Notes: generated by a model not told the origin, from the letters alone. A stretch of DNA of 64,000 nt from JANXUR01 sp038229415 (GCA_038229415.1 JBBROM010000001.1:248001-312000); one strand, 5' to 3'. Positions 16,920 through 26,343 are shown, counted from the first letter of the stretch. Translations and numbers: made by a program.

Positions 16920-17990
16920 GTGACGGCACCCGCACTCATCTCCGGCCGCGACCTGCCACCAGCGGACATACTCTTCGGCCAGTCCGCCGGCATGGCCCGC
17001 TTGCGGGAACGCCTACAGCGCGCCGCCAGCAGCCAGGTCGCCGTCCTCATCCAAGGGGAAAGCGGCACTGGTAAAGACCTGCTGGCCCGCCTTATTCATG
17101 CCGAGTCCTTCGTCGCCGCTGGCCCGTTCGTGCGCGTCAGTTGTCCGGCGATTCCGGCTTCGCTCATGGAAAGCGAACTCTTCGGCCACGAGAAAGGCGC
17201 TTTCACCGGAGCCAACTCCGCCAAGCCCGGCCGCTTCGAGCTTGCGCAAGGTGGCACGCTCTTTCTCGACGAGATCGCCGAACTCGACCTGCCGCTGCAA
17301 GCCAAGCTATTGCAATTCTTGCAGGACGGCCATTTCTCGCGCATCGGTGCGCAGGATGAACGCCATGTAGAAACGCGTGTAATTACCACCACCAATCGCC
17401 CGGTGGCCGAGCTCGTCGCCGGCGGTTCGCTGCGCCAAGACCTGCTCTACCGCATCGGCGTGGTGACACTCACCGTGCCGCCGTTGCGCGAACGCGTCGA
17501 AGACCTGCCCGTGCTGGTCAACTACTTTCTCGATCGCTACCGGCCCACGCTGACCAGCCCGGAGTCCGCCCATCTTCCGGCGCGCGCCCTCTCTGCCGCC
17601 ACCATGGCGGCCCTGCGGAACTACAGTTGGCCCGGCAACATCCGCGAGCTGGAGAACCTGATGCAGCGCTATCTCATTCTGGGAGATGAAACCGTACTGC
17701 TCGCTGGAATGACCGGTACACAACCGTCCTATGCCTTGCAGGATCTGCCGCTCGATGGCTCGGTGCCGCTGAAGGTTGTTACCCATCGCGCTATCAAGGA
17801 GATCGAACGCCGCGTCATTCTTTCCGTGCTGCAGCAGCACCGCTGGAATCGCAAAAAGACAGCCTCCGTGCTCGAGATTAGCTATCGCGCCCTGCTCTAC
17901 AAGATTCGCGAACTGGGCGTACCCGCACGCAGCCGACGCGCCCTGGTGCTGCCCGGGCAAAACGCAGTCGCGGCCGTTAGCCCACACTAA
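16920..17990 (+). CDS. Sigma-54 activator without receiver domain
   Basis: A 356-residue protein made almost entirely of the AAA+ sigma-54 interaction domain and a Fis-type helix-turn-helix. It has Walker A GESGTGKD (46-53), GAFTGA (93-98), Walker B TLFLDEIAEL, an arginine-finger-like RQDLLYRI and WNRKKTASVLEISYRALLYKI near the C-terminus. It starts with GTG. There is no receiver, GAF or PAS input domain, so it may be constitutively active or controlled by a partner, like PspF. It is divergent from the kinase/regulator operon with about 190 bases between. Confidence 0.92.
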   Translation: MTAPALISGRDLPPADILFGQSAGMARLRERLQRAASSQVAVLIQGESGTGKDLLARLIHAESFVAAGPFVRVSCPAIPASLMESELFGHEKGAFTGANSAKPGRFELAQGGTLFLDEIAELDLPLQAKLLQFLQDGHFSRIGAQDERHVETRVITTTNRPVAELVAGGSLRQDLLYRIGVVTLTVPPLRERVEDLPVLVNYFLDRYRPTLTSPESAHLPARALSAATMAALRNYSWPGNIRELENLMQRYLILGDETVLLAGMTGTQPSYALQDLPLDGSVPLKVVTHRAIKEIERRVILSVLQQHRWNRKKTASVLEISYRALLYKIRELGVPARSRRALVLPGQNAVAAVSPH

Positions 17991-18098
17991 CTTTAAGACG
18001 TACCCTTTCGTAATAGTGCTAGTTGCCGTCGTAACTGTCACGCTAATCCTAGCGCTACTCCCCCGCGGCGCTCTTCATTTTGCAAGGAAGGTACCACT

Positions 18099-19166
18099 AT
18101 GAAGAAACTGGCTTTACTAATTGCGGGGATGTTGTTTCTTTCTGGCTGCGGGCATGACCGCACCACCGTTACGCCCTCCATCACGCCCGCGCTAACTGGC
18201 AGCTTTGCAGGCGCGCAAGATGGCAATGCGCAGTGGACCTGGACGTTTACTGCTGGTCAGTTCAGCGCCGTGGATGTTACTCGCAGCCTGCACTACTCTG
18301 GCACCACTACGCCCCTCACTAGCGGCTTCCAGAAGCTAAGCATCACTGCGTCCGACGACCCGGCTCTCGTCACCTTGCCCACCACCGCCTACGCCATGGT
18401 GATGCCCGGCGAGGCCATCGTCATTAAGCCCTCTACCCAATCCGACCCCACGCGGGCCATCGTTGGTGCTGGGCTTGGACACTGCCCGGATGTTGGCAAC
18501 AGTTACAGTTGGGTCGCGGTGCCCAAGAACGGATGGGACACCACCGACTTCGCTCTCGGCCAGACCCACTTCATGCCCAGCCTGCCAAGTATTGATATGA
18601 CGCATGACTTCGACTATTTCGATGGTAGCCTGCGGTCGCACGGCACTCCACCCGCCTACAACTGCACCAACGGCCTCATCACCAGCACGGGCGACCCGGC
18701 TGTACTCGCCGTATCGCCCAGCGGAATCTATGTCGCATACTGCGGCCCGGTACTAAGTGGACTGATGGGCGTTGTGGATCCAGCGATTAACTTCACTCTC
18801 AGCGATCTTACCGGCCCCAGGCATAGCTTCCGTGGCATGACCTTCCAGAACCGTCCCTCCGGCGACCAGACCACGCTCGTCTATGCCCAGGGCGTATCGC
18901 AGGTCGGCTTCAACCTGAACACTTATACCGATGTCGAAACTAACGCCCAGTCCACAGACGCCAGCACCGCCGTGCAAATCACACTCGGCACTCCTAACTC
19001 CGCCCAGCGTTACACCGGCACACTCACAGACGCCTCCGGCGCGCACGCCTTCCAGTATGTAGTAGCGTGCCTGAGAAACGGCAAATATGTCATCTTCGGA
19101 TTCGGCTACATCGTCACCGGTGCAGGGAACACCTATCCCTATAATTTGGTTCTTTTGGAGCAGTAA
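18099..19166 (+). CDS. Predicted lipoprotein of unknown function
   Basis: A 355-residue protein with a lipoprotein signal peptide (MKKLALLIAGMLFLSGC, Cys17 in the lipobox) and a good ribosome site (AAGGAAGG). The mature part is rich in Thr, Ser and Gly with alternating strand patterns, and it ends in an aromatic strand. I do not recognise a domain. Four cysteines occur in the mature part and could form disulfides in the periplasm. It follows the receiver-less sigma-54 activator in the same direction after about 110 bases, so it is a possible target of that activator, but this is only positional. Confidence 0.65.
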   Translation: MKKLALLIAGMLFLSGCGHDRTTVTPSITPALTGSFAGAQDGNAQWTWTFTAGQFSAVDVTRSLHYSGTTTPLTSGFQKLSITASDDPALVTLPTTAYAMVMPGEAIVIKPSTQSDPTRAIVGAGLGHCPDVGNSYSWVAVPKNGWDTTDFALGQTHFMPSLPSIDMTHDFDYFDGSLRSHGTPPAYNCTNGLITSTGDPAVLAVSPSGIYVAYCGPVLSGLMGVVDPAINFTLSDLTGPRHSFRGMTFQNRPSGDQTTLVYAQGVSQVGFNLNTYTDVETNAQSTDASTAVQITLGTPNSAQRYTGTLTDASGAHAFQYVVACLRNGKYVIFGFGYIVTGAGNTYPYNLVLLEQ

Positions 19167-19354
19167 GCTTCAGAAATCCGCTCCGAAAGCCACACGTCCA
19201 GTCCAGAGCGCTGAGAGAGCCGCCCCGAGGAGCCCATCGGAACGGCCCGCGGCACACCTGCCTCGAAATCCGAAGAGTGCGCAGTATTGCTCAGATTCGA
19301 CTCGAGTCAAGGCGCTATCTTAGGAAGCGGCACTCGAAGGGAATTTAGATCCTT

Positions 19355-19912
19355 ATGACTAGCACCATGACTCAGATCAAACCTTGCAACTCCGTAGCCG
19401 CAGTCTTTGCCACACACACCTCCGCCGAAAAAGCCGTGGAAGATCTAAAAGCCGCTGGTTTTGACGTAAAGAAGCTCTCCATTATTGGCACCGACTATCA
19501 CTCCGAAGAAAATGTGGTCGGCTTCTATAACATTGGCGACCGGATGATGTATTGGGGCTCCACCGGAGCTTTTTGGGGCGGACTATGGGGCATGCTCTTC
19601 GGATCAGCGTTTCTCCTCATCCCTGGTTTTGGCCCGGTCATCGCAGCTGGTCCCGTGGTCGCGTGGATCGCATCTGCCCTCGAAGGTGCAGTCGTCCTCG
19701 GCGGAGTAAGTGCCCTTGGGGCTGGACTGTTTAGTCTAGGTATACCAAAGGACACCATCGTCCAATACGAGACGTCCGTCAAGGCAGGAAAATTTCTGCT
19801 GATTGCCCATGGAACCGCAGAAGAGGTTCATCATGCTCGCAACATCCTTCAGAACTCCGGCGCAGAGCAGATCAACGTTCATGATCTGGCCGGAACGGCG
19901 CTTGTCGCTTAA
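19355..19912 (+). CDS. Membrane stress protein, YflT/DUF1269-like
   Basis: A 185-residue protein. The N-terminal segment SVAAVFATHTSAEKAVEDLKAAGFDVKKLSIIG is described in parts: the ATHTSAEKAVEDLKAAGFD portion is the helix-strand pattern of general stress protein 17M/YflT-like domains. The middle has two glycine-rich hydrophobic segments (GAFWGGLWGMLFGSAFLL and a second around residues 95-125). A C-terminal strand-helix unit follows (FLLIAHGTAEEVHHARNIL). Such proteins are often stress-induced. The exact function is unknown, and the gene seems to stand alone. Confidence 0.65.
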   Translation: MTSTMTQIKPCNSVAAVFATHTSAEKAVEDLKAAGFDVKKLSIIGTDYHSEENVVGFYNIGDRMMYWGSTGAFWGGLWGMLFGSAFLLIPGFGPVIAAGPVVAWIASALEGAVVLGGVSALGAGLFSLGIPKDTIVQYETSVKAGKFLLIAHGTAEEVHHARNILQNSGAEQINVHDLAGTALVA

Positions 19913-20025
19913 GTGCGGCTAGATCCTTCAGCAAATCAAATCCTTGAAAATCAGAAGCTGCCGAGCGGGTGGCTAGCACAAACGAGGGGCCTGACGGCAG
20001 GCTCCATTGGAGACGATCACACTGT

Positions 20026-20931
20026 ATGAAAGCAGTCCTATTGCGTGGCTATGGCGATGTAAATCAGCTGCATTATTGCGAAACCTCCGATCCCATGCCC
20101 GGTCCCGGCGAGGTGCTTGTCAGGATGCACGCCGCGAGTATCAATCCAGTTGACTGGAAACTTCGGCGCGGCGACTTGATTAACCTTATGCCTCTTCAAT
20201 TCCCGGCAATTCTCGGTCGCGACGTTGCCGGGGAAGTGGTCGCAGTGGGTGAAGGCGTAGTAAAGCGAAAGATCGGCGAACACGTCCTTGGACTTGTAAG
20301 TCATAGCTATGCTGAGTATGTCGTATGCCTCGCCGATGATTTATCGTTGATGCCGGCAGGCCTTACCTTCCAGCAGGCAGCGGCCCTGCCTCTCGTTGTA
20401 CTTACAGGTGCCCAGCTCATCGAAAAAGGTGTCCGGCCGAGATCAGGAGAAACGGTATTGATAACGGGGGCGCTGGGTGGGGTAGGTCGGACAGCGGTTC
20501 ATGTTGCGAAGCAGCATGGAGCCCACGTAATTGCTGGCGTGCGCTTTTCGGAGCAAAGGTCTGCCGAAGGCCTTGGTGCAGACAGGATTGTCGCTCTTGA
20601 TCGTGAGCACGATATGGAGAGCCTCAAGGAGCTTGACGCCGTCGCGGATACCGTGGGGCATGAGGTGATTACCTCGCTCATTCCGCACATCAAGAAAAAT
20701 GGAGTGTTGGCAACCGTACTCGGTAGGCCTGAAGCAGCCAACGGTCGCGATCTTCGCGTTGTAGAGGTATGGGCTCAGCCAGACTCAATGCGTTTGGAAG
20801 AGCTTGCTTTTGAAGTGGCGACCGGCAAGTTCACGATTCCGATAAGAAGAGAGTTCAAACTATCGGATATCCGTTATGCGGATGCGGAAGCAGAAAAGGG
20901 TGGCATCGGCAAGGTCATCCTCGTTCCATAG
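20026..20931 (+). CDS. NADP-dependent oxidoreductase (MDR/quinone reductase type)
   Basis: A 301-residue medium-chain dehydrogenase. The start at MKAVLLRGYGDV is typical of the family; a longer reading from 19969 is not supported. The GroES-like N-terminal part shows PGPGEVLVRMHAASINPVDWK, and the nucleotide-binding part VLITGALGGVGRTAVHVAK. Zinc ligands are absent, as in quinone-oxidoreductase-like members that reduce quinones or enones with NADPH. The substrate cannot be told. The next gene follows on the same strand after about 60 bases. Confidence 0.85.
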   Translation: MKAVLLRGYGDVNQLHYCETSDPMPGPGEVLVRMHAASINPVDWKLRRGDLINLMPLQFPAILGRDVAGEVVAVGEGVVKRKIGEHVLGLVSHSYAEYVVCLADDLSLMPAGLTFQQAAALPLVVLTGAQLIEKGVRPRSGETVLITGALGGVGRTAVHVAKQHGAHVIAGVRFSEQRSAEGLGADRIVALDREHDMESLKELDAVADTVGHEVITSLIPHIKKNGVLATVLGRPEAANGRDLRVVEVWAQPDSMRLEELAFEVATGKFTIPIRREFKLSDIRYADAEAEKGGIGKVILVP

Positions 20932-20989
20932 TCCAAAGCCCGAAAAAACCGATCGAGATCGATAGGCAGTGCTGTCGCCAAGGAGGCTC

Positions 20990-21496
20990 GTGATTCCGAC
21001 AATGGAAAGTACCCTGTTGCAAATTGTATGGTTGCTCGTGATAGCGATACCCGTGGCTTGCGTGGCGTGGACATGTACACATGAAGAAGTGTTTCGCGAA
21101 CCTCGCGAGTTTTGCCAGAGACGCTCCACGACAGCCACCAGCCTCGTCGGTCGCAAGATATTTTACGTATTTACGTGCGAATACTGCTTTAGCCACTACG
21201 TCGCTATCTTCTTTCTCCTTATTACAGGCTATAAGCTGCTTTATCAGGATTGGCGAGGCTATCTGCTAGCATGGTTTGCCTTAGTGTGGGTAGCGAACCA
21301 GTATATGAGTGTGTATAACAGGATCCGGCTTGATATTCGGCAGGAAGGGCTAGAGATTGCCTTCGAAAGCAGGGATCAGCAAGCGGAAAACGAAAGAAAA
21401 GAGTTGAAGGAAAAGACTGTCTGGAGTATGCCGGGTGTTTCGGGGTCTATGTTGGTAAGAACCGTGCCAGCACGACTCGGCAAAAGCGGTAACTAA
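20990..21496 (+). CDS. Predicted membrane protein of unknown function
   Basis: About 168 residues with an N-terminal membrane segment (LLQIVWLLVIAIPVACVAW) and two more hydrophobic segments around residues 65-110. Between them lies a Cys/His cluster, FTCEYCFSHY, which recalls small membrane proteins with a CxxC motif, but I do not recognise the family with confidence. The C-terminal part is charged and cytoplasmic in look. The GTG at 20990 has AAGGAGG only three bases upstream; the ATG at 21002 is an equal alternative. It may be co-transcribed with the preceding oxidoreductase. Confidence 0.6.
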   Translation: MIPTMESTLLQIVWLLVIAIPVACVAWTCTHEEVFREPREFCQRRSTTATSLVGRKIFYVFTCEYCFSHYVAIFFLLITGYKLLYQDWRGYLLAWFALVWVANQYMSVYNRIRLDIRQEGLEIAFESRDQQAENERKELKEKTVWSMPGVSGSMLVRTVPARLGKSGN

Positions 21497-21563
21497 GGTG
21501 GAAGAGCCCAATCCTGGGTGGCTCGCGATTGCCTCTGGCATCAGTACCGAGACGTTCCGTCCC

Positions 21564-22757
21564 CTACCCCCACAGCACTCCCTTATCCACTTCACTAATC
21601 TTCGTCCGCCCCGTCTGTGCCATGGCCATGCGTAACTCGCGCTGCAATATCTGAACGCAGCTCTGTACGCCGTCCGCGCCGCCTACCGCCAGCGCATACA
21701 CATACGGACGCCCAATCAGCACCGCACTCGCGCCTAGCGCGAGTGCCTTCAGCACATCGGTGCCGCGACGGATGCCGCCATCCACCAGCACCGGAATCCG
21801 TCCCGCCACGCGCTCGGTCACCGCGGGCAGCGCATCGAGCGTCGCCGGGCTAGTATCCAGATTCCGCCCGCCGTGGTTCGACACAATGATTCCCGCCACG
21901 CGCGCCTGCACTGCGCGCTCGGCATCGTCGGCGTTCATCACGCCCTTCAGTAGCACTGGGATCTTCGCAAATCCCCGCAGCCATTCCACATCCTTCCAGG
22001 TCAAGGCTGCGTCCAGTAGCTCGCTGTAAATGTTGAGCCCCGTAGGACGATGCGCAGGCGCGCCACTCTGCGAAAATCCCGCCATGTGCGGAATATTCAT
22101 TCCCTCCGGCAGGGCAAAGTGCATCCGCTGTTCGCGATTGCGCGTGCCCAGTACTGGCGTATCCACCGTAACGCACAGAGCCTGTGCGCCCGCCGCTTCC
22201 GCACGTCGAACTAAGTGCTCGGTAAATCCGTGGTCGGTCTGCACATACAACTGGAACCACAACGGACGCTTCGCTACCGCCGCCACCTCTTCCACTGCCG
22301 TCGTAGAAAACGTGCTCAACACCATCGTTGCGTCCGCAGCGCTTGCGCCCCGCGCTGTCGCCAACTCGCCTTCCGGATGGGACAGCTTGTGATACGCCGT
22401 CGGCGCCAGCAGAATGGGCGCGGCGTGTTCGTGTCCGAATAGAGTCACCCGCGTGTCAATGTGTGACACGTCGGTAAGAATGTGTTGCCGCAACTTCAGC
22501 TTGCGCCACGCCTCCAGATTCCAGCGGTAGGTGATCTCATCCGCCGCCGCGCTCGAAACGTACTCCCACGCCAGTTTCGACATCTTTCCCTGGGCCAGCG
22601 CCTCAAAGTCCGGCAGGCAAACCGGTTCTGGGAGAACCATCGGAGTCGCCGCACCGCCACCTGCGGAATCCACCACTGCTGTCGCCGCGGAGCCCGACAT
22701 CGTTGTCGCCGCCAATAAACTGGTTGCTGCAATTACATCCCGCCGCGTCATAGACAA
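21564..22757 (-). CDS. Tat-exported FMN-dependent alpha-hydroxyacid oxidase
   Basis: A 397-residue member of the family of L-lactate dehydrogenase LldD, glycolate oxidase and lactate oxidase, which oxidise 2-hydroxy acids with FMN. The catalytic and FMN-phosphate region is present as VSNHGGRNLDTSPATLDALP (catalytic His and Arg), followed by PVLVDGGIRRGTDVLKALA and AVLIGRPYVY. Upstream parts such as STFSTTAVEEVA and WFQLYVQTD are typical. The N-terminus (MSMTRRDVIAATSLLAATTM) looks like a twin-arginine signal peptide, which is unusual because most family members are cytoplasmic or membrane-bound. The substrate is unknown. Confidence 0.88.
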   Translation of the reverse strand: MSMTRRDVIAATSLLAATTMSGSAATAVVDSAGGGAATPMVLPEPVCLPDFEALAQGKMSKLAWEYVSSAAADEITYRWNLEAWRKLKLRQHILTDVSHIDTRVTLFGHEHAAPILLAPTAYHKLSHPEGELATARGASAADATMVLSTFSTTAVEEVAAVAKRPLWFQLYVQTDHGFTEHLVRRAEAAGAQALCVTVDTPVLGTRNREQRMHFALPEGMNIPHMAGFSQSGAPAHRPTGLNIYSELLDAALTWKDVEWLRGFAKIPVLLKGVMNADDAERAVQARVAGIIVSNHGGRNLDTSPATLDALPAVTERVAGRIPVLVDGGIRRGTDVLKALALGASAVLIGRPYVYALAVGGADGVQSCVQILQRELRMAMAQTGRTKISEVDKGVLWG

Positions 22758-22904
22758 AGCAATCCCCCAAAAATCCCGTCGCCAGAGGATATACTACTCG
22801 GCACACTCGCCAATCCATTTGGCAACAAACTGTACGTTCGCGGCCGTTGCAGTGCATGGGAAGGTACTCGCAATGCACGAAGCGCCAGAGGAAATGTCCT
22901 GCAC

Positions 22905-24200
22905 ATGAACGCAACTATTCGCCGTATCGGCCTCGCTGTTTTTTCGAACCTGCTGCTAATTGTCTATTTGCTCTCGGTCCCGGCGCTTTCGCAGGACGTT
23001 CCTTCCTCCGACAAGGTGGCACACGCACGCTACGCAATTCAAATTCACGACGGCAAGTTCGAAGGCAGTGGAGAATCCGTTCTGCACCAGGCACTGAGCG
23101 GTGCGCAGTTTGTGGCTCTTGGCGAAGATCACGGTATGCAGCAGATTCCGCAGTTTACCGCTGCACTTTGCCAGACCTTGGCCCCGCAGGGCTTTCACAC
23201 CATGGCCGTCGAAGTCGGCCCGCTGGTGGCACAAGCGCTACAGCCGATGCTGAACGACGCCCAGGGCAGCGCGTCTGGCGCTAAGGCGCTCATCTCGTTC
23301 AACCATGAGTTCCCGGAAGCGGTCGCCTTCTATAACTGGCAGCAAGAGTTCGACGCTTTAAGCGCGTGCGCTCATGCTGCACCCGCAGGCAAGTTTCGCC
23401 TCTGGGGACTGGACCAGGAGTTTCTCGGATCCTCGCGACTCATTCTCACGCGTATTCAGCAGCAGTATCCGGGTAAAGCCGCAGCAGACGAGGTCGAGCG
23501 CCTGCTGCGCAAAGATGCCGAGAACCACACCGCTGCGGCCAAAAGCGGCAATCCCGGCGAACTCTTCATGTTCACGGTGACGGAAGCCGAGCTGAAGCAC
23601 TTCCACGAGTTGCTGCAGCAGGACGGCAATCCGCGATCCCTCGCACTGCTCGATGCGCTTATCGAAACTCGCGAAATTTACATCAAGAATTCCACGGACG
23701 GACGCGCGTCGAATCGGCAGCGTGCGCTGTTGATGAAATCGAACTTTATGGCGCAGTATCGTGCTGCCACCAAAGCCGAAGGCGCCGCCCCCAAAGTGCT
23801 GCTTAAGTTCGGCGCTTACCATATGTGGAAGGGCGTCAATCAGATCCACAATCTTGATGTGGGCAACATGCTTACCGAGCTTGCTGACTCAGAACACCAG
23901 CAATCGCTGCACATACTGATGATGGGAGCGAAGGGCAAGCAGGCACAATTCGCCGGTATCAATCGGCCGGACGTACCTGCCTCTTTCGATACACTCAAGG
24001 ACGAAGACTCTGACTTCCGCTTTCTCAAACCAATCCTCGATCATCTGGAGCCGACCGGCTGGACTCTGGTGGACCTGCGCCAGCTCCGCGCTGCTGTCCG
24101 TCGCAAAGACGGCGTCGAGGCGGATCTTGATCGCTTGATGTACGGCTATGACCTGCTGATCATTGTGCCCGAGGCGACCGCCAGCACTCCTCTTCAATGA
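22905..24200 (+). CDS. Secreted EreA/ChaN-like (Tiki superfamily) protein
   Basis: A 431-residue protein with a signal peptide (about residues 1-29, ending ALSQ). The start of the mature domain, FVALGEDHGMQQIPQFTAAL, has the strand-GExH pattern of the EreA/ChaN/Tiki superfamily, which includes erythromycin esterases and heme-uptake-related proteins. Further supporting parts are HTMAVEVGP and a late LLKFGAYHMWKG, where a His is expected in the active site. The family match is by motif only. The true substrate is unknown, and it should not be read as a resistance gene. It precedes a secreted metalloprotease-like gene by about 50 bases, so the two are a likely operon. Confidence 0.55.
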   Translation: MNATIRRIGLAVFSNLLLIVYLLSVPALSQDVPSSDKVAHARYAIQIHDGKFEGSGESVLHQALSGAQFVALGEDHGMQQIPQFTAALCQTLAPQGFHTMAVEVGPLVAQALQPMLNDAQGSASGAKALISFNHEFPEAVAFYNWQQEFDALSACAHAAPAGKFRLWGLDQEFLGSSRLILTRIQQQYPGKAAADEVERLLRKDAENHTAAAKSGNPGELFMFTVTEAELKHFHELLQQDGNPRSLALLDALIETREIYIKNSTDGRASNRQRALLMKSNFMAQYRAATKAEGAAPKVLLKFGAYHMWKGVNQIHNLDVGNMLTELADSEHQQSLHILMMGAKGKQAQFAGINRPDVPASFDTLKDEDSDFRFLKPILDHLEPTGWTLVDLRQLRAAVRRKDGVEADLDRLMYGYDLLIIVPEATASTPLQ

Positions 24201-24253
24201 GGGAATGAGGGTCGAGCGAGTCCCGTTTTTGACAAATCCCAAAATTTTATTTC

Positions 24254-25357
24254 TTGAGGCTGCTCTTGCAATTCCACCGCACGATTCTGCTGCTAGCAAA
24301 TTTTCTGGTTGTTCCGGCGTGCCTATTTTCGCAATCTGTGCAGGTCCATCTGGATGCCGAACAGGCTCGCGCCGTGCTCACTGCGGTGCAGGATTCGAAC
24401 CTGACGCGCGAACGAGCACTCACCATCGCCAAACTGCCCGGCAATCAAGGCCTCATCCGCAAGTCCAAGTCGTACGGCAACGCTTCCGATGAGAACCTGC
24501 TCGCCGATGCGCTGCTCGCCGCCGCGCAGCACAAGGCCAGTCCAGCGGACAATTACTTCCACTTCGCGGACGTGCGTGACGCCGCGCCGCGCATCTCCGC
24601 CACACTCAATGCCTTGCTCGCGCCTTCGGCGCACACCCTCGAAGTGATTCAGGCCCGCACCGCGCTCTTCACTCCGGCGCGCATCCAGGGTCAGGCCACC
24701 GGGTACTTGATCGTCGGTGGCACGTCGGGAGGCTTCGCCTTTGGCGAGCCCTCGCTCTACCTGAACCTCGCGCGTTATCCCTCCGCGTTGCTGGCCCGCA
24801 CGATTCTGGAACACGAGCTCTATCACGCCATTCAGGGCATCCCCGCACACAGCATCTGGTCCGAGAATGCCGCAGCCTGCCTCGACACTTTTCCTGGAGG
24901 CACTAACCTCGCACAGCTCTACACCTCTCTGCTCGAAGAGGGAACCGCCAGCTATGTTGGAGATGTGCTCGCCGTACAGCCGGGTGACGATGAAACCGCC
25001 AAGGCGGAGGTCAAGCGAGTGGGGCTTAACGTAGGTCGTGTCAGCCGCAGCGTCACCCTGCTCGAACTAAGCGCCCACAGCCTGGCCACCGAGCCCAAGC
25101 TCGACTACGACGACGTTTACGCGCTGGGCTTTTACGATGACGAGATTCTCTACGCCATCGGCTATGTGATGACCAAGGCAATCGCCACTGAACGCGGCAA
25201 CGGCACCGTCGGCGATCTGCTCGATAAGCCCGCTACATCGTTCATCTCCGCATACACGTCACTTGCGGGATACGGAAAGTCCGACGCCGCGCCCAAGCTC
25301 GGCCCTGAGACGATTGCCATGGCGACCAAAGCCGCCGAGTGCGCCGCACGAAAGTAG
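24254..25357 (+). CDS. Secreted zinc metallopeptidase-like protein (HExxH)
   Basis: A 367-residue protein with a TTG start and a signal peptide (about residues 1-27, ending LFSQ). A zinc site HELYH (His187, Glu188, His191) follows a helix, and LLEEGTASYVG (Glu228 or Glu229) can supply the third ligand, as in gluzincins. This layout matches a family of uncharacterised putative zinc-dependent peptidases. The substrate is unknown. It stands 53 bases after the EreA/ChaN-like gene and ends before a hairpin that probably terminates the unit. Confidence 0.7.
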   Translation: MRLLLQFHRTILLLANFLVVPACLFSQSVQVHLDAEQARAVLTAVQDSNLTRERALTIAKLPGNQGLIRKSKSYGNASDENLLADALLAAAQHKASPADNYFHFADVRDAAPRISATLNALLAPSAHTLEVIQARTALFTPARIQGQATGYLIVGGTSGGFAFGEPSLYLNLARYPSALLARTILEHELYHAIQGIPAHSIWSENAAACLDTFPGGTNLAQLYTSLLEEGTASYVGDVLAVQPGDDETAKAEVKRVGLNVGRVSRSVTLLELSAHSLATEPKLDYDDVYALGFYDDEILYAIGYVMTKAIATERGNGTVGDLLDKPATSFISAYTSLAGYGKSDAAPKLGPETIAMATKAAECAARK

Positions 25358-25390
25358 TTGTCGGGATTCTTGCCCATTCCCAAAACAGAA

Positions 25391-25417
25391 CGGGCGGCGA
25401 AATAAATTCGCCGCCCG
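25391..25417. terminator. GC-rich hairpin between convergent genes, probable terminator
   Basis: A perfect 11-bp stem (CGGGCGGCGAA at 25391-25401, TTCGCCGCCCG at 25407-25417) with an ATAAA loop, between the metallopeptidase gene and the cysQ-like gene. There is no long T run on either side, so the assignment rests on the stem and the position. Confidence 0.6.
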
Positions 25418-25483
25418 CGGTACAAAATTCGCAACGTTGTCGTGGTTCCACGTAAACCACTCGTGTAACATCCCATAATCTTT

Positions 25484-25530
25484 GGTGCCCCACCCTCGCG
25501 GCGCGTTATTTGCGACGCTAGGGTGGGATG
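25484..25530. repeat. REP-like hairpin, copy R2
   Basis: Palindrome of the same family as R1: CCCACCCTCGCGGCG on the left and CGACGCTAGGGTGGG on the right, preceded by GGTGC. It lies in the spacer just before the end of the cysQ-like gene. Confidence 0.8.
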
Positions 25531-25536
25531 GAAAGC

Positions 25537-26343
25537 CTACCGTGCCGCCAGCTCTCCTATATGCGGAGCCAGCAGCGCAGTCAGCTCAGCCTGCACTCCG
25601 GGACAACCTGCAAACATGCCGGTCAGCAGTGTGCTCTTGCGATTGAACGGAATCGGCGAGTTGGAAAGATCGCGCGCAAAGCCGCCTGCACTTTCAATCA
25701 GCGCTACGCCCGCAGCCACGTCCCACTCGTTTTTCGGAACCAGCGTAAATGTAACTTCGTCGAGCCCTGCGGCCACCCGCGCCAGCTTGTATGCCACCGA
25801 GCCCATGGGCACAGTTACAAAGCCAGCGGAGGCGAATCCATCCCATTCACCGCGACCGATTTCGCTGCGGCTCGCCAACACCCGCGCGCCCTTTAACGTC
25901 GTCGCATCCTTCGGTTTGGCAGGCTGACCGTTGTAAGTCACGCCCGTATGTACAGAGCCGAGGAACGTCTCCTGCGTTTGCGGATTATAAATGCCGCCTG
26001 CGACCGGCCGGCCATCTTCCACCAATCCAATCGAAACGCACCACTCGGGGATGCCCTTGACGAACTCGCGCGTGCCATCCAGCGGATCCACAATCCAGCA
26101 CAGCGCACATTTCATGCGGTCGCTGTCGTCCACGGTTTCTTCTGAAAGCCAGCCTTCGCCCTCGCGCTGCAATAGCGGACGCAGTCCCGCATCTACTGCG
26201 TGGTCGGCAGCTGTCACAGGATCATCGCCGGACTTAAACTGCGTTTCCACTGCACCCGGCGTGTAGTCGGCAAAGATCGCAGCGGCGGCCTTGAGGCCCG
26301 CTTCAATCCGGGCCAGCATCTCTTGTTCCAGAGCTAAATTCAT
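25537..26343 (-). CDS. Inositol-monophosphatase-family phosphatase, CysQ-like
   Basis: A 268-residue Mg-dependent phosphatase of the IMPase/FBPase superfamily. Metal and substrate motifs are GDDPVTAADHAVD, LSEET, the signature WIVDPLDGTREFVKG (about residues 83-97) and WDVAAGVALIESAGG. The genes directly upstream encode a sulfur-transporter-type protein and an ATP sulfurylase-APS kinase, so a role in hydrolysing 3'-phosphoadenosine 5'-phosphate, the by-product of PAPS use (CysQ function), is the best guess. Inositol monophosphatase activity cannot be excluded from sequence alone. Confidence 0.85.
   Translation of the reverse strand: MNLALEQEMLARIEAGLKAAAAIFADYTPGAVETQFKSGDDPVTAADHAVDAGLRPLLQREGEGWLSEETVDDSDRMKCALCWIVDPLDGTREFVKGIPEWCVSIGLVEDGRPVAGGIYNPQTQETFLGSVHTGVTYNGQPAKPKDATTLKGARVLASRSEIGRGEWDGFASAGFVTVPMGSVAYKLARVAAGLDEVTFTLVPKNEWDVAAGVALIESAGGFARDLSNSPIPFNRKSTLLTGMFAGCPGVQAELTALLAPHIGELAAR

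Noticed and set aside
22905..24200. Macrolide resistance by an erythromycin esterase
   Set aside because: Only superfamily-level motif similarity to EreA/ChaN and a signal peptide; no basis for a resistance call.
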